Origin: Thermoplasmata archaeon M9B1D
GTDB taxonomy: Archaea; Thermoplasmatota; E2; DHVEG-1
DNA length: 6,246 bases
Assembly (NCBI GenBank): GCA_002900535.1
Contig: MUGC01000154.1
Coordinates: 1 to 6,246 of the forward strand
Direction: 5' to 3'
A program made the translations under genes and the position numbers. Positions 6,019 through 6,246 of this stretch are shown in pieces. The notes under the pieces were generated by a model. The model was not told where the DNA came from and searched no databases. It saw only the letters and a list, made by a program, of their open reading frames with translations. The stretch's first letter is position 1. The number at the start of each line of letters is the position of its first letter.

Positions 6019-6246
6019 TATTCGGTTATTTTATATTTTCCGTGTGCTGGCTCATATATTTGACCTTGGCGTTTAAGCCGGTCGAGTGCTTCTTCAACTT
6101 TTCCTGATTCGAGACCATCTATTTCTGCTTCACGAATTATATCCCCGCGAGTAGCATTACCATCTTTTGCCTCATTACTTAAACGCTGAATAATATCGAT
6201 AATAGTACGCATACGATCATGCTGACTATGCGAGATACCAGTTGCA
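6015..6246 (-). CDS. mcm: MCM replicative helicase, C-terminal winged-helix part (5' end outside window)
   Basis: The minus-strand frame is open to the right edge; the Met at 6212 is internal, since the preceding codons (ATGISHSQHDR) also fit the linker before this domain. The visible 76 residues match the C-terminal winged helix of archaeal MCM: RMRTIIDIIQRL, a short charged loop, GDIIREAEIDGLESGKVEEALDRLKRQG as helices 2 and 3, and the wing QIYEPAHGKYKI. MCM is the hexameric 3'-5' helicase of the archaeal replisome; this domain tunes its activity and contacts DNA or loader proteins. The AAA+ core and N-terminal domains lie outside, so the helicase motifs cannot be checked. The gene ends with TAA at 6015-6017, inside the last codons of the convergent 116-residue gene. 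MCM identity rests on this one domain and is probable rather than certain. Confidence 0.82.
   Translation of the reverse strand, partial: ATGISHSQHDRMRTIIDIIQRLSNEAKDGNATRGDIIREAEIDGLESGKVEEALDRLKRQGQIYEPAHGKYKITEY

Noticed and set aside
6210..6212. ATG as the start of a small stand-alone winged-helix protein on the minus strand
   Set aside because: The frame continues to the right edge and the extra residues fit the linker before the MCM winged helix; a truncated MCM is simpler. A free-standing MCM-like winged-helix protein remains possible until the flank is seen.
1..6246. CRISPR arrays, insertion sequences, tRNA or rRNA genes, integration sites
   Set aside because: No regularly spaced repeats, terminal inverted repeats, transposase motifs or RNA-gene patterns were seen on either strand; short RNA genes cannot be fully excluded by eye.

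Overview
The window is an AT-rich piece of an archaeal chromosome. The evidence is archaeal-type uS12 and uS7, an EF-2 with the diphthamide motif, a HerA-type ATPase, an MCM C-terminal winged helix, and AGGTGA-type Shine-Dalgarno sites. The EF-2 sequence reads as euryarchaeal and, from memory, resembles Thermoplasmata-like EF-2. That finer placement is tentative. Nothing here looks like phage, plasmid, transposon, CRISPR or RNA gene.

Layout. (1) 1-1038, +: the 3' part of a HerA-family DNA-translocating ATPase, cut by the left edge. Past a proline-rich linker it carries a C-terminal segment that looks like the second half of an endonuclease III-type glycosylase, with a complete Cys-X6-Cys-X2-Cys-X5-Cys iron-sulfur motif but without the catalytic residues. 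(2) 1058-2173, +: a predicted secreted lipoprotein with a transglutaminase-like (papain-fold) domain, 19 bases behind HerA. (3) 2174-2323: a gap with a weak hairpin, a candidate TATA box and a strong ribosome binding site. (4) 2324-5580, +: the translation cluster uS12 - uS7 - EF-2. The uS12 frame is broken near its 3' end: a conserved stretch of about seven codons is missing and the remaining tail is in another frame (2671-2733). (5) 5581-5667: a T-rich probable terminator followed by a candidate promoter. (6) 5668-6018, +: a basic 116-residue protein that I do not recognise. (7) 6015-6246, -: the C-terminal winged helix of an MCM replicative helicase, cut by the right edge. Its stop codon overlaps the stop of the preceding gene.

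How the parts fit. uS12, uS7 and EF-2 form the conserved core of the archaeal str-type operon and act together at the decoding centre and in translocation. EF-1A and uS10, which often follow in other archaea, are not here. HerA (with NurA and Mre11-Rad50 in DNA end resection) and MCM (replication) flank the translation block, but no functional link to it can be read from the sequence.

The two points most worth checking are the HerA / endonuclease III-like iron-sulfur fusion and the broken uS12 gene. The first may be an undescribed architecture. The second may be a sequence or assembly error, because it removes residues next to the decoding centre of an essential protein.
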